A DNA stretch of 64,000 nucleotides from Hyperoodon ampullatus. Taxonomy: Eukaryota > Chordata > Mammalia > Artiodactyla > Ziphiidae. The stretch is taken from NCBI GenBank assembly GCA_949752795.1, contig OX457061.1, positions 31,438,425 through 31,502,424 of the forward strand, given 5' to 3'. The position numbers and the translations under genes were made by a program. The notes below the pieces were generated by a model, which worked only from the letters and a program-made list of their open reading frames with translations, was not told where the DNA came from and did no database searches. The number at the start of each line of letters is the position of its first letter. Positions within the stretch are counted from its first letter, which is position 1. Below are positions 1 through 9,989 of the stretch, in pieces.

Positions 1-830
1 ACCTCAGCCTGTGATGGTCGTGAGCCTGTGGAGGGGAGGGATGGAGAGAGAGGGTGCGTGCTGAGGCCTAGTGTGCTTCAGAGAAACCCCACTGGAAGAG
101 ATTTGAGTCAGGAGGGGAGGGGACAGGGGAGGGAGAGAGGAGAAGGTGGGAGGAAGAGAAAGCATGTGAGAGTGAGGGAGAGAGAAAGAGAACGCAAACC
201 AGAGCAAGCAATCCAGAAAGTAGGTAAAGACCAGCTGTGCTCTGGCCGCCTCGTGGGGCTGAGTGGGCCTCGCCCCGGGTGTCAAGAGAGCGTGCTGCCA
301 CTTCACTGACTGCTCAGTCCTGAGCTACAGGGCTGTATCTGGCCTCCCGCCCACCCTCATGGGACTCGTAGTCTAAGTGGCAGAGAACATTAATGAAGGG
401 TTCAATGCCAACGACTCCAAGGGAACTGCAGACAAATGCCTGCTTCCTGGAGGGGCAGGCATTCGGCCTGGGGTATGAAGAAGAATGGGGAAAGGTGGTG
501 ACTGGGGAAGGAGGCTTTCAGGAGGAGGGGGCAGCAGCTGCGGTGGGGGGCAGGTGGTGGGAAACAGACACCCTCACACCCAGCAGGAGCATAGACCGGA
601 CAGAAGCCAAGAGTTTGGTCGAGGGGTCGGGGGTCACCAATACTTTGGCTGACCTCTGTGAACTTCGTTGCTTGCCTTCTTCGACCTTTAATCATTTCTA
701 AGCCACCCTGTGTGGTTGGAGTCCAGGCCCCAGCCCCTCCCGATAAGCGGCCGGTGTCACAGTCTCCGGTAGCTTCTGCGCAGCCTCCCAACCACCACCC
801 CAGCTGCATCTTTGTCCTCCCCTCTCCTGA
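1..830. other. Unassigned unique sequence, purine-rich start
   Basis: No gene or repeat family recognised. Positions about 96-206 are strongly purine-rich on the + strand (GGGA, GAGA and GGAGG runs), a low-complexity tract. Several open frames of about 80-135 codons cross this stretch on both strands. None has recognisable domains and they overlap one another, as expected by chance in GC-rich DNA. Confidence 0.6.
114..133 (+). other. G-quadruplex-type motif
   Basis: Four G runs (4, 4, 4 and 3 G) separated by loops of 1, 3 and 1 bases fit the canonical G3+N1-7 pattern. The motif lies inside the purine-rich tract. Whether it folds or has a role is not shown by the sequence. Confidence 0.6.
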
Positions 831-872
831 CCCCGCCCCGTCCCCGCCCCGTCCCCGCCCCGTCCCCGCCCC
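831..872. repeat. GC-box minisatellite, 11-bp unit
   Basis: The unit CCCCGCCCCGT is repeated 3.8 times with no mismatch. Each unit contains a CCCCGCCCC core, which on the minus strand is the GC-box (Sp1/KLF) consensus and also gives closely spaced G runs able to form a quadruplex. No gene start is visible next to it, so a promoter role is only a possibility. Confidence 0.85.
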
Positions 873-1027
873 AGGAGGATGGGAAGTCGGTGAAGAACCT
901 TCCCTGCTGCTTTAGACAGCGTGGCCTGCCTTCCCATCCTTTCCGTAGTCTCTACCCAGTGCACCGCTGGGAGATAGAAGGCCTTTGATGAAGAGTCACT
1001 GAATGAAGGAATGCAGGAAAACGAAGG

Positions 1028-1200
1028 GGCAAGAGCACGGCTGACTTTGGAGTCAGAAAGCCTGGCTTCGTCATCAGCTTCATCATTTTCTCCTGGACAA
1101 GTTTAAGTAAGTCACTTACCTTCTTTGCTTCCAATGTCCCGTTAACCCCCCTGGTGATTAAAGGAGTCAAATGAAATCGCTGCTAAGTAATGCACAAATA
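1028..1200 (+). mobile_element. MIR SINE fragment
   Basis: It matches the MIR layout: the tRNA-related AAGAGCACGG..TTTGGAGTCAGA start, then CCTGGCTTC, AAGTAAGTCACTTA, and a diverged 3' part. MIRs are ancient, inactive tRNA-derived SINEs. The copy is heavily diverged. Confidence 0.7.
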
Positions 1201-1307
1201 TCAGCTGTTTAACAAAACTCTAAGGCAATGGCATTAAACGCTACATAGAATTGTGTTTTCTAGCTGAGAAACTTTCAGAAATTATTTATCATGGCCTTAT
1301 GTGTTAT

Positions 1308-1478
1308 CAGAGTTTTTCAACGTTTCCCGAAGGTAAGAATTACCTGGAACTCTGCTTAGAAATACAGCTTGCTGGGCTTCTTCCCAGAACTAGCATTTCC
1401 AGGGGAGAGGCCTGGTAATCTTATATTTAGCAAGTATTCCAGGTGATTCATGTCAGCAATCAGGTTTGGGAAATTGGG
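1308..1478 (+). mobile_element. MER5-type hAT-Charlie element
   Basis: A degraded non-autonomous DNA transposon of MER5 type. It begins CAGAGTTTTTCAAC, contains AGAATTACCTGGAACTCTGC and AATACAGCTTGCTGGGC, and ends with CCAGGTGATTCATGTCAGC..TTTGGGAAA. Termini are eroded. It ends about 60 bp before the inverted-repeat arm at 1536. Confidence 0.7.
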
Positions 1479-1535
1479 CTCTGTGGTGTTATACAATCCT
1501 CAGGTGCTGGGAATCCACAGAGGAGATAAGAGTGA

Positions 1536-1653
1536 GCAATGGAAGCTGGGGGTGGGAAAAGAGAGGCAGTCGGTAATTTATTAGAGGTGAGTACCGAAGC
1601 CTTATTTTGTAAGTGTTGGGCATTATGGTTATTGCTATTAGTCCTGGCTGTGA
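1536..1653 (+). repeat. Inverted repeat, left arm (118 bp)
   Basis: Compared base by base with 2164-2281, this arm is its reverse complement at 117 of 118 positions with no gap. The sum of paired coordinates is always 3817. The single exception is G1627 opposite T2190, which would be a G-U wobble in RNA. Pairing stops abruptly at both ends. No family was recognised in the arm. Confidence 0.97.
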
Positions 1654-2163
1654 ATCAGAGTCAGGAACCTTTGTCCCGAGGCTAACCTTCTGCCTGTTAC
1701 TCCCATCCTGAAGATGAACAGCCCTGTTCTGTAGCAGCTACCGCTGTGGAAGGAAGGCCAGGGCACTGAAAGCATGAAGACAAGGAGGGACACAGAACCT
1801 TCCTCTTTAGCAGTTGCTCGGCTCCTGCCTACGGGAGAGCAGTCTGATCATGGGCAGAAGCCTTTGGGCAAGGCGAGCTTCTGCTTGAAGCTGAGCTTGT
1901 CCAGCCTTCCCTCTCCCTTGTGGGTAGAGAACTGCACTGCTCGGAAATGCAGGACTGACCACTGAAGAGAGAAATGCCAGCCCTTCTTCTCCCGCACAGC
2001 TGGGCTGGAGGGAACTGCCCTCCTCTTAACTCTTTGAACCACACCCTACTCACCTCTTAGGAAGCAGCACCTTCTACTTTTCCAGTTACTTCTCCAACAG
2101 GGCCTGGCTGCGTGGTTACCATAGCATGTGCTCTTCCTAGGAACCCTATGGATGGAAATGACA
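1654..2163. other. 510-bp spacer of the inverted repeat
   Basis: The loop between the two arms. It is unique-looking sequence with no transposase-like frame and no recognised repeat. The longest frames are about 60-75 codons and look like chance. If transcribed it would form the loop of a long hairpin. Confidence 0.7.
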
Positions 2164-2281
2164 TCACAGCCAGGACTAATAGCAATAACTATAATGCCCA
2201 ACACTTACAAAATAAGGCTTCGGTACTCACCTCTAATAAATTACCGACTGCCTCTCTTTTCCCACCCCCAGCTTCCATTGC
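2164..2281 (-). repeat. Inverted repeat, right arm (118 bp)
   Basis: Reverse complement of 1536-1653 (117/118). The bases just outside the two arms (1528-1535 and 2282-2289) do not match, so there is no target-site duplication of the type DNA transposons leave. An L1 fragment starts about 57 bp downstream. Confidence 0.97.
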
Positions 2282-2338
2282 CAGACATCCAGGCCTGGCC
2301 ATTACAATTTCTCTGTAATGTTCTTGGCTGTCTTTCTC

Positions 2339-3137
2339 CTGTGGAGAAAAGGAGGAACCCTTTATGCTCTTGATGGAAGTGTAAATTGGTACAGCCATTA
2401 TGGAAAACAGTATGGAGATTCCTCAAAAAATTAAAAATAAAGCTACCACATCATCCAGCAGTGCATTTCAGGATCCAGCAATGCATATATCCAAAGGAAA
2501 TAAAATCAGAATCTTGAAGAGATATCCACAATCCCATGTTCTTTGCAGCATTATTCACAACAGCCAAGATATAACAACCTAATTGTCTGTTGATAGACGA
2601 ATGGATAAAGAAATTGTGATACATACACACATACACACAACACACACAGTGGACTATTTACCCTTAATAAAGAAGGAATCTTGCCATTTCCAGCAACATG
2701 GATGAATCTAGAAGACGTTACACTAAAGGAAATAAGCAGTGAAAGAAAAATACCACATGATCTCACTTATATGTGGAATCCAAAAAAGTCAAATTCATAG
2801 AAGCAGGGAGTAGAATGGCGGTTACCAGAGTGGGGAAGGGTGGAGAAAAAGAGGAGATGTCGGTCAAAGGGTATGCGAAATTTCAGTTTTGTGGGATGAA
2901 TAAGTTATAGAGATCTAAGGTACAGCACGGTAACTATGGTTAAGATACTGGATTGTATACTTGAAGTTTAACAGAGTAGATCTTAACTGTTCTCACTACA
3001 AAAAAAAGGGTAACTGTGAGGTGATATATCAATTAGCTTGACTGTAGTAATCATTTTACAATGTGTGTGTATATTAAGACATCATGTTGTACACTTTAAA
3101 TGTATACAATTTTTATAGAAAAACAAAAATAAAAAAT
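2339..3137 (+). mobile_element. L1 LINE 3' end (older, L1MA-like)
   Basis: A 5'-truncated L1. It starts in the ORF2 C-terminal region (GGTACAGCCATTATGGAAAACAG type) and runs through ATGGATAAAGAAATTGTG, the 3' UTR and an A-rich tail around 3121-3137. Many stops and indels break ORF2. A CHR SINE sits right at its tail. Confidence 0.85.
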
Positions 3138-3147
3138 AGAGATTCCC

Positions 3148-3358
3148 GGGCTTCCCTGGTGGTGCAGTGGTTGAGAGTCCGCCTGCCGATGCAGGGGACA
3201 CGGGTTCGTGCCCCAGTCCAGGAAGATCCCACATGCCGCGGAGCGGCTGGGCCCATGAGCCATGGCCGCTGAGCCTGCGCTTCCGGAGCCTGTGCTCCGC
3301 AATGGGAGAGGCCACAACAGTGAGAGGCCCGCGTACCGCAAAAAAAAAAAAAAAAAAA
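3148..3358 (+). mobile_element. CHR-type SINE, short form
   Basis: A tRNA-derived SINE with a GGGCTTCCCTGGTGG head, a pol III B-box-like GGGTTCGTGCC, an AGCGGCTGGGCCC body and a 19-base A tail after GCGTACCGC. The perfect 10-bp direct repeat AGAGATTCCC at 3138-3147 and 3359-3368 is its target-site duplication. It landed in the A-rich end of the preceding L1. Confidence 0.95.
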
Positions 3359-3558
3359 AGAGATTCCCTAGCACTGACAACAGTTTCGGGCTCCTAGTAG
3401 GCCCTTAAAGACTGCTGAATGAATGAACGACTGGTAGATGGAGGCCCAGAGTCATTCTGTGGTGGCCAGGAGTTCATTCTGTACTGGGACAGTTGCTAGC
3501 TAAGGATGTGCTGGGCAAACAATCCAGATATATCTTCCTGGGGTTACTGTTTTTGATG

Positions 3559-3800
3559 GTAGTAATGACAGCCCCCATTTACTGATCACGTACCACTTAC
3601 CAGGCATTGTGCAAAGTGCTTCACTACAGGCCGTGAGGCAGGTACTACTGGTATCCCCATTATTCCCTTTTCACAGAGGAAACTCGGAGAGGATAAGTAA
3701 ATTCTTAAGGATCCACGGCTAGCGGGAGGGGACCTGGGATTTGAACCCAGGCCATCTGACTCTAGTGCTGGAGTTATTAACTGCGACACTTAACCATACC
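3559..3800 (-). mobile_element. MIR SINE, near full length
   Basis: Reads as MIR in reverse: TTTACTGATCACGTACCACTTACCAGGCATTGTGC, then TATCCCCATTATTCC..CACAGAGGAAACT, then GATTTGAACCCAGGCCATCTGACTC, ending ACTTAACCATAC. Both the core and the tRNA-related end are kept. Confidence 0.8.
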
Positions 3801-4487
3801 TCAGGCATCATGTGAGTGACTGGATGTCTTTTACTGGAGGAATCTGGTTGAGTCCTCAGGTTGCAGTTTGAAATGATACTGATACCTCGCAGACAGCGTG
3901 AGAGGCTGGAGGCAGGGAGACCAGTCAAGAGACCAGGGCAGAGTTGAGGAGGACTGGGTCAGGACAGTGGCCAGGGGGCTGGAGCAGAGACCCCAGAGGG
4001 GACCTTCCAGCCCCACAGCCCTGCACGTCTGTCTCTGATTTACGGTCTTCAGGCCCAGGGCACCACATTCAGAGTGATGACCCTTCGGTGACCCTCTAGG
4101 TTGGCTGCACCCCTTGTGCTCTTGGGACTGGCACCTGGTGAGAATAACGGGAATAGTCTCCCCCTTGCTGAGGACCTTTCAGTGTTGGGTCTGCCCTGAC
4201 AAGCTTTAACCCTAATGCAGCTTCAAGATTTATGAGGTTGATTTGCAGTCACTGGTCACTTTTGCTTTCTGAATTCTCTAATGCCCTCTCTCTTGATGTT
4301 TGCTAAAAAGTCCTCAAGCTTTTCTTCTACTTATATTTTATTCTGCTTGATTCATGCCAGTTGCCCTCTTCATTGCATTCCTTCCTAGAAATCCCCTCCC
4401 TCTAGTCCAATATTGTCTGTCAAACCAGCTCCAAATGTTGAAAGAGCCAGGAAACTAGAATCTGAAAAACCGAGTGTCCAGGGACAA
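3801..4487. other. Unassigned sequence
   Basis: No gene or confidently named repeat. The stretch is of mixed composition with scattered stops in all frames. Confidence 0.5.
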
Positions 4488-4635
4488 TTTGATAATTAGC
4501 TTGAGCCTTGATTTCCTTGACTGTAGAGTGAGGATCATTTACCTCACAGAATTGTTCTAAAGGTTAAATGAGAAGATGCTTGTATAAAGGGCTCTGTAAA
4601 TCCTAGGATATTATGTGAATGTTCATTAACTTCAT
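4488..4635 (+). mobile_element. MIR-like fragment
   Basis: It keeps the MIR order CTTGATTTCCTTGACTGTAGAGTGAGGATC, then ACCTCACAGAATTGTTCTAAAGGTTAAATGAGA, and a degraded 3' end. The tRNA-like head is missing. Confidence 0.6.
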
Positions 4636-5094
4636 TTAGTTCAGTTGTTCATAATTTCTTCCCCTCAGTCATCTCCTTCTGCCCTGTTCTTGTGATACTT
4701 TCTTTCTGGCTCGATGACAAGAGTTACTAATGTTGCAAAACACTTACCTGGGTGGCGGGTAGGACCTGATTGAAATCACCTGGTCAATGAGACGCACTGG
4801 ATCACTTTCTCTGCTTGAAGTGGGCTTCTCCACTCCAGCGCGGTCAGAAGATTTTCTTCACTGCTCAGAGAGACAGACAGTTTTCATTTTGTACTTTCTT
4901 TTCTGAAATTAATTATAGCAGTACTTTTCTTTATTAGAAGTTAATTGTTAGTCACATTAGGGAATTGTTTAATGATTTGGTAGCTGCCTTGCCGAAAATA
5001 CTTGAGGACAAAATTAGTAGACTCATGGGGGAGGTGATACATCTTGAAATTCGCAAGTTGGGTTTGAATAGTATTTTCCTAATTTGCCTGGTTT
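4636..5094. other. Unassigned sequence
   Basis: Nothing recognised. AT-rich towards its right end, with no frame longer than about 60 codons. Confidence 0.5.
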
Positions 5095-5215
5095 TAAGAA
5101 TAATCTGGAGTGCTCGTGAAAGCACGGATTTCTTGCTCCCACACTAGAGGGAATGAATCAGCTGTCCAGGTGATTCTTAGCATCAGGCAACACTGGAAAA
5201 CACTGATTTTGTACA
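5095..5215 (+). mobile_element. MER5-type fragment
   Basis: AATAATCTGGAGTGCT..GTCCAGGTGATTCTTAGCATCAGG..AACACTG is the second half of a MER5-type hAT element, with the CAGGTGATTCT motif near the 3' terminus. Confidence 0.5.
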
Positions 5216-5696
5216 TCTGGGAGATATTTTTGATACCTGTATTAGGATTCCTCCCTTCATCCCAAATAATAGTCAATTTTAAAAGCTAACAAGTTCAACA
5301 TAGATATTATTTTAACAAATCTAGTGTGTGCATTTTTTTTTTTTTTTGCATATCCCCTACATACTCACACACAGCAAAAGTGAAACACATTCCCTGGTAG
5401 GTAAAAATAAGAAATTTATAATATTGGGTTATGAACTTAGTTTAGTTTCTACTGTTTATTCTTTCCGTTTATTCTTAACTTGGAAACGGAAAGATGAACT
5501 CCCTTACTTTCTTAATTCCCCAAAAGAATTTGTTCAAGGAAACATTTTTTTTTACAGCTACAAAAGTAACCGTGGCTATTAGAAGTTAGGTTATCATTTT
5601 AATCGTTTCTCACTGTAAGGGATTTGCAAACAGAAAAACCCAAATGAAGTTTTTGGCCAGCCCAATATTTCAGTAGGACTGATTTGAAGACTCAGA
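5216..5696. other. Unassigned AT-rich sequence
   Basis: Contains a poly-T run near 5331-5347. No gene or repeat family was recognised. Confidence 0.5.
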
Positions 5697-5712
5697 TTAA
5701 AAAACAGGCACT

Positions 5713-6062
5713 GGGACTTCCCTGGCGGTGCAGTGTTTAAGAATCCTCCTGCCAATGCAGGGGACACGGGTTCGAGCGCTGGTCTGGCAAGATCCCACGT
5801 GTCACGGAGCAACTAAGCCTGTGCGCCACAACTACTGAGCCTGCGCTCTAGAGCCCACAAGCCACGACTGTGGAGCCTGCGTGCCACAACTACTGAAGCC
5901 CACGTGCCTAGAGCCTGTGCTCCGCAACAAGAAAAGCCACTGCAATGAGAAGCCCATGCACCACAACGAAGAGTAGCCCCCGCTTGCCACAACTAGAGAA
6001 AGCCATGTGCAGCAACGAAGACCCAACGCAGCCAAAAATAAATAAATAAATAAATTTATTTT
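5713..6062 (+). mobile_element. CHR-type SINE, long form
   Basis: GGGACTTCCCTGG head and B-box-like GGGTTCGAGCGC, followed by several CACAACTACTGAGCCTGCGC-like modules. The end is CGCAGCCAAAAATAAATAAATAAAT. The flanking duplication (5697-5712 and 6063-6079; CAGGCACT core, one extra C on the right) shows insertion into MIR DNA. Confidence 0.95.
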
Positions 6063-6235
6063 TTAAAAAACCAGGCACTATGCTAGGTGTTTTCTCATAT
6101 CCCAGTATAATCTCATTTAATCTATATAGCAACTTTGAAAAGTATTATGATCACCATTTTACAGATGAACAAATAAAGGCTCTGAGAGTTTAGGGAATTC
6201 ACCCCCAAGTTACATTGCTAGTAAGAGCTATGATT
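6063..6235 (-). mobile_element. MIR SINE fragment
   Basis: CCAGGCACTATGCTAGGTG..TCATTTAATC..CACCATTTTACAGATGAACAAA..AAGTTACATTGCTAGTAAGAGC is MIR in reverse. The CHR SINE at 5713 was inserted at its left side. Confidence 0.75.
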
Positions 6236-6392
6236 TTCTTGAAAACCTCATTACCAAGAATCACACTTAGCCTTGAAATGAATTGTTCTTGAGCCTAGAG
6301 AGTTGACTTTGGATGTGTCTTTTGAGAGATTAATGATTAACCTTAGTATTGAGAATAACAGCAAGAATATTGGTAACATACAGGAACATATT

Positions 6393-6625
6393 GGCTGTAA
6401 TGGAAAGAGAACAGGTTTTAGCAGTCAGAAAAAAAATACCATTTAGGAGTTTTGTGACCTTGAACAAGTTACTGAACTTTCCTGAAATTTGGCCTCTGAA
6501 GAATGAAGACAATAAGTGCCTAATTCACTCTTCAGAGAGAGTTGTGAGCAGTGAATGAGACTACAGATTTAAAGGGTCTAAGAGTGTCTGTCACACGGTT
6601 AGTGCTTAATAAAGTTGAATTCTTT
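6393..6625 (+). mobile_element. MIR SINE
   Basis: Keeps TTTTGTGACCTTGAACAAGTTACTGAAC, a region like CTCTGAAGAATGAAGACAATAAGTGCC, and the 3' GTTAGTGCTTAATAAAGTTG. Diverged but collinear with MIR. Confidence 0.7.
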
Positions 6626-6748
6626 CTTCCTTCCTCCTCCTGTCACAATTTGAATATCTGCAATTTAATCCTGTCATTATACATTTTCTTCTCAAACTTT
6701 CTACCAACCCTTTTCTAACTGTAATAGGATTCTTAAGAATAGTATTTA

Positions 6749-7104
6749 TTTATTTATATTTAATTAATTAATTTATTTATTTTTGGCTGCGTTGAATCTT
6801 CATTGCTGTGTGTGGGCTTTGTCTAGTTGTGGAGAGCGGGGCTACTCTTCGTTGCACTGCATGGGCTTCTCATTGCGGTGGCTTCTCTTGTTATGGAGCA
6901 CCAGCTCTAGGCACATGGGCTTCAGTAGTTGCGGCTCGTGGGCTCAGTAGTTGTGGCTCACGGGCTCTAGAGCTCAGGCTCAGTAGTTGTGGTGCACGGG
7001 CTTAGTTGTTCCGCAGCATGTGGGATCTTCCCAGACCAGGGCTCAAACCCATGTCCCTTGCATTGGCAGGCGGATTCTTAACCATTGTGCCACCAGGGAA
7101 GCCC
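6749..7104 (-). mobile_element. CHR-type SINE, long form
   Basis: Antisense copy: TTTATTTATTTTTGGCTGCG at the left and GCCACCAGGGAAGCCC at the right. The perfect 14-bp target-site duplication AAGAATAGTATTTA is at 6735-6748 and 7105-7118. Confidence 0.95.
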
Positions 7105-7121
7105 AAGAATAGTATTTAAAT

Positions 7122-7350
7122 ATATCCATAATAACTAATATTTATTGAGTGTTTTACATGCATTATCTTTGAATTCTCACCACAGCTTTTTGAGGAAGAT
7201 AGTATTGTTATTATCATTTTCAATTTACAGATGAGGAAGTAGGCTGAGAGAGGGAAGTGATTGTCCAAGGACATACACGTAGTAAATGGCAGAGATGAGA
7301 TGGGACCAGATCTGCCTCGTATTATTAACCTCCATGTTCTATTGCTTCCG
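7122..7350 (-). mobile_element. MIR SINE
   Basis: AACTAATATTTATTGAGTGTTTTACATGCATTATC, ATTTACAGATGAGGAAGTAGGCTGAGAGAGG and AGTAAATGGCAGAGATG appear in the order of a reversed MIR. Confidence 0.8.
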
Positions 7351-7504
7351 TAAAGGTAACCACTTGCCAATTTTTCCTAGTCTGGAGAGATAGGTCCCTG
7401 GGGAGTCAATATCGGTTCTCTGGTTTTCCTGAGCCCAGGACTGTCAACTTTGGCTCTGAAGGATGGGTTGACTTGTTCGTGTCTTTCTTTGGGAACTGGC
7501 ATCT

Positions 7505-7992
7505 TGTGATGATTAACCTTATGTGTCAACTGGACTAGACCATGGGGTGTCCAGAATAGATGCTAATTTCTGGATGTGTCTGGTGAGAGTGTTTCTGGAT
7601 GTGATGAGCATTTGAATTAGTGGACTCAGTAAGGCAGATTGCCCTCCCCAATTTGGGCGGGCATCATCCAGTCCATTGAGAGCCTGAACAGAGCAAAGAG
7701 GTGGAAGAAGGGGGAAATTCTCTCCCTCTGCCTGACTACTTGAGCTGGGACATCAGTGTTTTGCCTACAGGCTGGGACTTGTACCATCTGTGTTCTTAGT
7801 TCTCAGACCTTTGGAATTGGATTGGAACTTACACCATTGGCTTTGCTATGTTGGTCTTCACTTTGCGGATGGCAGGTTGTGGGGCTTCTCAGCCTCCATA
7901 ATCACATGAGCCAATTCCTCATCACCTCTCTCCCTCTCTCCCTCTCTCTCTCCCCCCTCCCCCATTGGCTCTGTGTCTCTGGAGGACCTGAA
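7505..7992 (+). mobile_element. MLT2-type ERVL LTR
   Basis: A solo LTR recognised from TGATTAACCTTATGTGTCAACTGGACTAG at the start, GTGTTTCTGGATGTGATGAGCATTTGAAT, GGGCGGGCATCATCCAGTCC, and CTCCATAATCACATGAGCCAATTCCTC near the end. It closes with TCTCTGGAGGACCTGAACTAAT. No internal retroviral sequence adjoins. Positions 7921-7966 are pyrimidine-rich. Confidence 0.8.
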
Positions 7993-8439
7993 CTAATATG
8001 CATCTAATCAGACTAGTTTCGAGTATGATGCTTAATCTCCTATCATGATTTCCCCTGAGTTTTCTTGTAAAGTGGCAGCAGGTGCAATGGCAGCAGAATC
8101 AGCAACAAAGTGCTTTTGATCAAGTATGTACAGGTTCCACAACTTTCTCCAAAGATTCTAGAGCACCAAAAGGACCTCTCAGATGAAGGCTACATCTCTA
8201 TTACTAATGCCAGTGTTTGTCACTGATTTCCTTTAATCTCTCATAAGTTTATTTTCCCTGACAAAGCTACCTCCCAGATTCTTCAGCTTTCTTAACCATT
8301 TGTTCTAGTAGCTTTGCTCCCTCTTCTGTATGGCTTCTTGGTGAGTAAGAGCAACTGGTGTGAGTGGAGCCCTTTCTGCTTTATAAAGCACTCTTGACCA
8401 TATAATCTCATCTTGTCCTCACACTGTCATTGCCTCTAC
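7993..8439. other. Unassigned sequence
   Basis: No gene or repeat recognised, and stops are frequent in every frame. Confidence 0.5.
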
Positions 8440-8712
8440 TCTGCTTCTATCTGGAACACACTACCACTTTTAGGTCTGGCAAACTCCTGTTCATTCTGTA
8501 AGCCCTAGATCAAATATCCTCTGTTTGAGGCTTCTGAACTTCCCAACATTCTGCCACTCTGACAGCTTTGAACATGCCAAGCATACCCAGCTCAGGATCT
8601 TTGCATGGGCTGTTCTCTCAGGTTGGAACATTCTTTCCCCAGATTTCTGCGTGACTTATCATTTCATTTCAGACTTTGCTAAAAAATCACCTCCTCCAAG
8701 AGGCCTTCATGA
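8440..8712 (+). mobile_element. L2 LINE fragment, left part
   Basis: ATCTTTGCATGGGCTGTTCTCTCAGGTTGGAACATTCTTTCCCCAGA and the following CACCTCCTCCAAGAGGCCTTCATGACC segment match the 3' region of L2. The element probably resumes at 9275 after an insertion. Confidence 0.75.
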
Positions 8713-8754
8713 CCATGTGTCTTCGTAGACATTAGACTATTACTAACGTTCACA

Positions 8755-9262
8755 AATATTGATTAAGTTAGCTCAGTGATGCTAGGGGAAAAAAAGAATA
8801 TTGGTTTCTCCTCGAGTTCTGTGCGCTCAAAAGATCATGTTTCTCTGAGTTCTGGAATTTCCGTGTGGCGGCTGGCTAGCTCCGGCCAGTGAACCTGGAG
8901 CAGAAGCGCCACATGTGACACTGGGCTGTGGGTGCTTGCCTCTTGGGTTCTCACCACACCTGCCCTGGTGGGCCCTGGATCCTCATGCTGAGGCTGGCAG
9001 CACTGGAAATTGGTGGACCTTGAGCGGGACTGTGGGGCAGCACACAGTGGGAGCTTCCAACCCAGATGGTGGAACAGGGAAGGTCAGAGGAAGCAAGTCC
9101 AGAAGGCTGAGCAGGAACCCAGCATTCGAGCCTCCTCGTCCACACCCACAGCAGACCCCATGAGAACAAAATATAAACTTATGTCATGCAAAGCCCCTGC
9201 GATGTTGGCATTGTTTGTTTCTGCAGTGCAAACTCAATGTATCCTGATTGGTCCAACCACCT
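8755..9262 (+). mobile_element. LTR-like repeat, family not assigned
   Basis: It interrupts an L2. The right end (AACAAAATATAAACTTATGTC, GCGATGTTGGCATTGTTTGTTTCTGCAG, ATCCTGATTGG) resembles the end of a MaLR-like LTR. The left end is not defined and no duplication was found, so the assignment is tentative. Confidence 0.45.
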
Positions 9263-9274
9263 CCACTCCTGCCA

Positions 9275-9524
9275 TTCTCTGATTCCTTATCCTGCTCTAT
9301 TTTTCTTCATAGCACAATACTACCTGGTAGAAAGTTATGCATTGATTTACTTATTTGTTTATCATGCATCTAGCTCCAGTGGAATGAAAACTGCATCAGG
9401 GCAAAGATTCCATGGGTCTTTGTTTTGTCCACTCCTGTCTTCCTATGGTCTAGTTTAGTATAGTGACTGGCACAGAGTAGATGCTCAGTAAATAATTTTG
9501 AACCAATGACTGAGTAAATGAATG
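9275..9524 (+). mobile_element. L2 LINE fragment, 3' end
   Basis: CTTATCCTGCTCTATTTTTCTTCATAGCAC, ATTTACTTATTTGTTTATC and GACTGGCACAGAGTAGATGCTCAGTAAATAATTTTGAA are the L2 3' end. It fits as the continuation of 8440-8712. Confidence 0.8.
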
Positions 9525-9559
9525 GCAATCTCTGCTGGCATACACTTACCACACAGCCT

Positions 9560-9790
9560 TATGGTGTTTTTATTTGCATTTATCCATTTGGAAAATATTT
9601 CTTGTGCATACCTGTTATGTACCAAACAGGTCCTGGGGAGATAGAGCCGGAAATTTCTCAGCAGATTATATGTCTGTCTCCCCTGCAATGGCTCTGGAAA
9701 GCCAGAGACTATATTTTTCGTGTTTATGACCCCAGTTCCTCCACATAGCAGACATCCAAGTCATGTTTGTTGAAAAAAGAATGACTGAAC
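9560..9790. mobile_element. Two L2 tail pieces in opposite orientation
   Basis: Positions 9570-9655 read as L2 3' end in reverse (AAATATTTCTTGTGCATACCTGTTATGTACC). Positions 9660-9790 read forward (TGTCTGTCTCCCCTGCAATGG..GCAGACATCCAAGTCATGTTTGTTGAA). Both are short and diverged. Confidence 0.6.
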
Positions 9791-9794
9791 AAGC

Positions 9795-9935
9795 TTGTGA
9801 GGAAGGCATTATTAGCATCTGTAAAAGAGGAAATGGACTGAACTGACTTTCTTGAGCTCACACTGCCAGTAAGAGTAAAGACCAGGCTTGACTCTTGCCC
9901 CTGCATCACCCTGAAACCTGTGTTCTTGCAAGGAG
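9795..9935 (-). mobile_element. MIR-like fragment
   Basis: ATTATTAGCATCTGTAAAAGAGGAAA..GAGCTCACACTGCCAGTAAG keeps the reversed MIR middle and 5' part. It is short and diverged. Confidence 0.5.
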
Positions 9936-9989
9936 ACATTACTCTCTTCAGCTGTGACTCAGATGCAGCATGTGGGTCATGATGGGCAT

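Noticed and set aside
1536..2281. Classical DNA transposon with 118-bp terminal repeats
   Set aside because: No target-site duplication, no transposase and no known terminal motif. Kept as an unexplained inverted repeat.
3148..3358. tRNA gene suggested by A/B-box-like motifs
   Set aside because: The boxes belong to a tRNA-derived SINE. No cloverleaf-forming tRNA is present here, nor in the other CHR or MIR copies.
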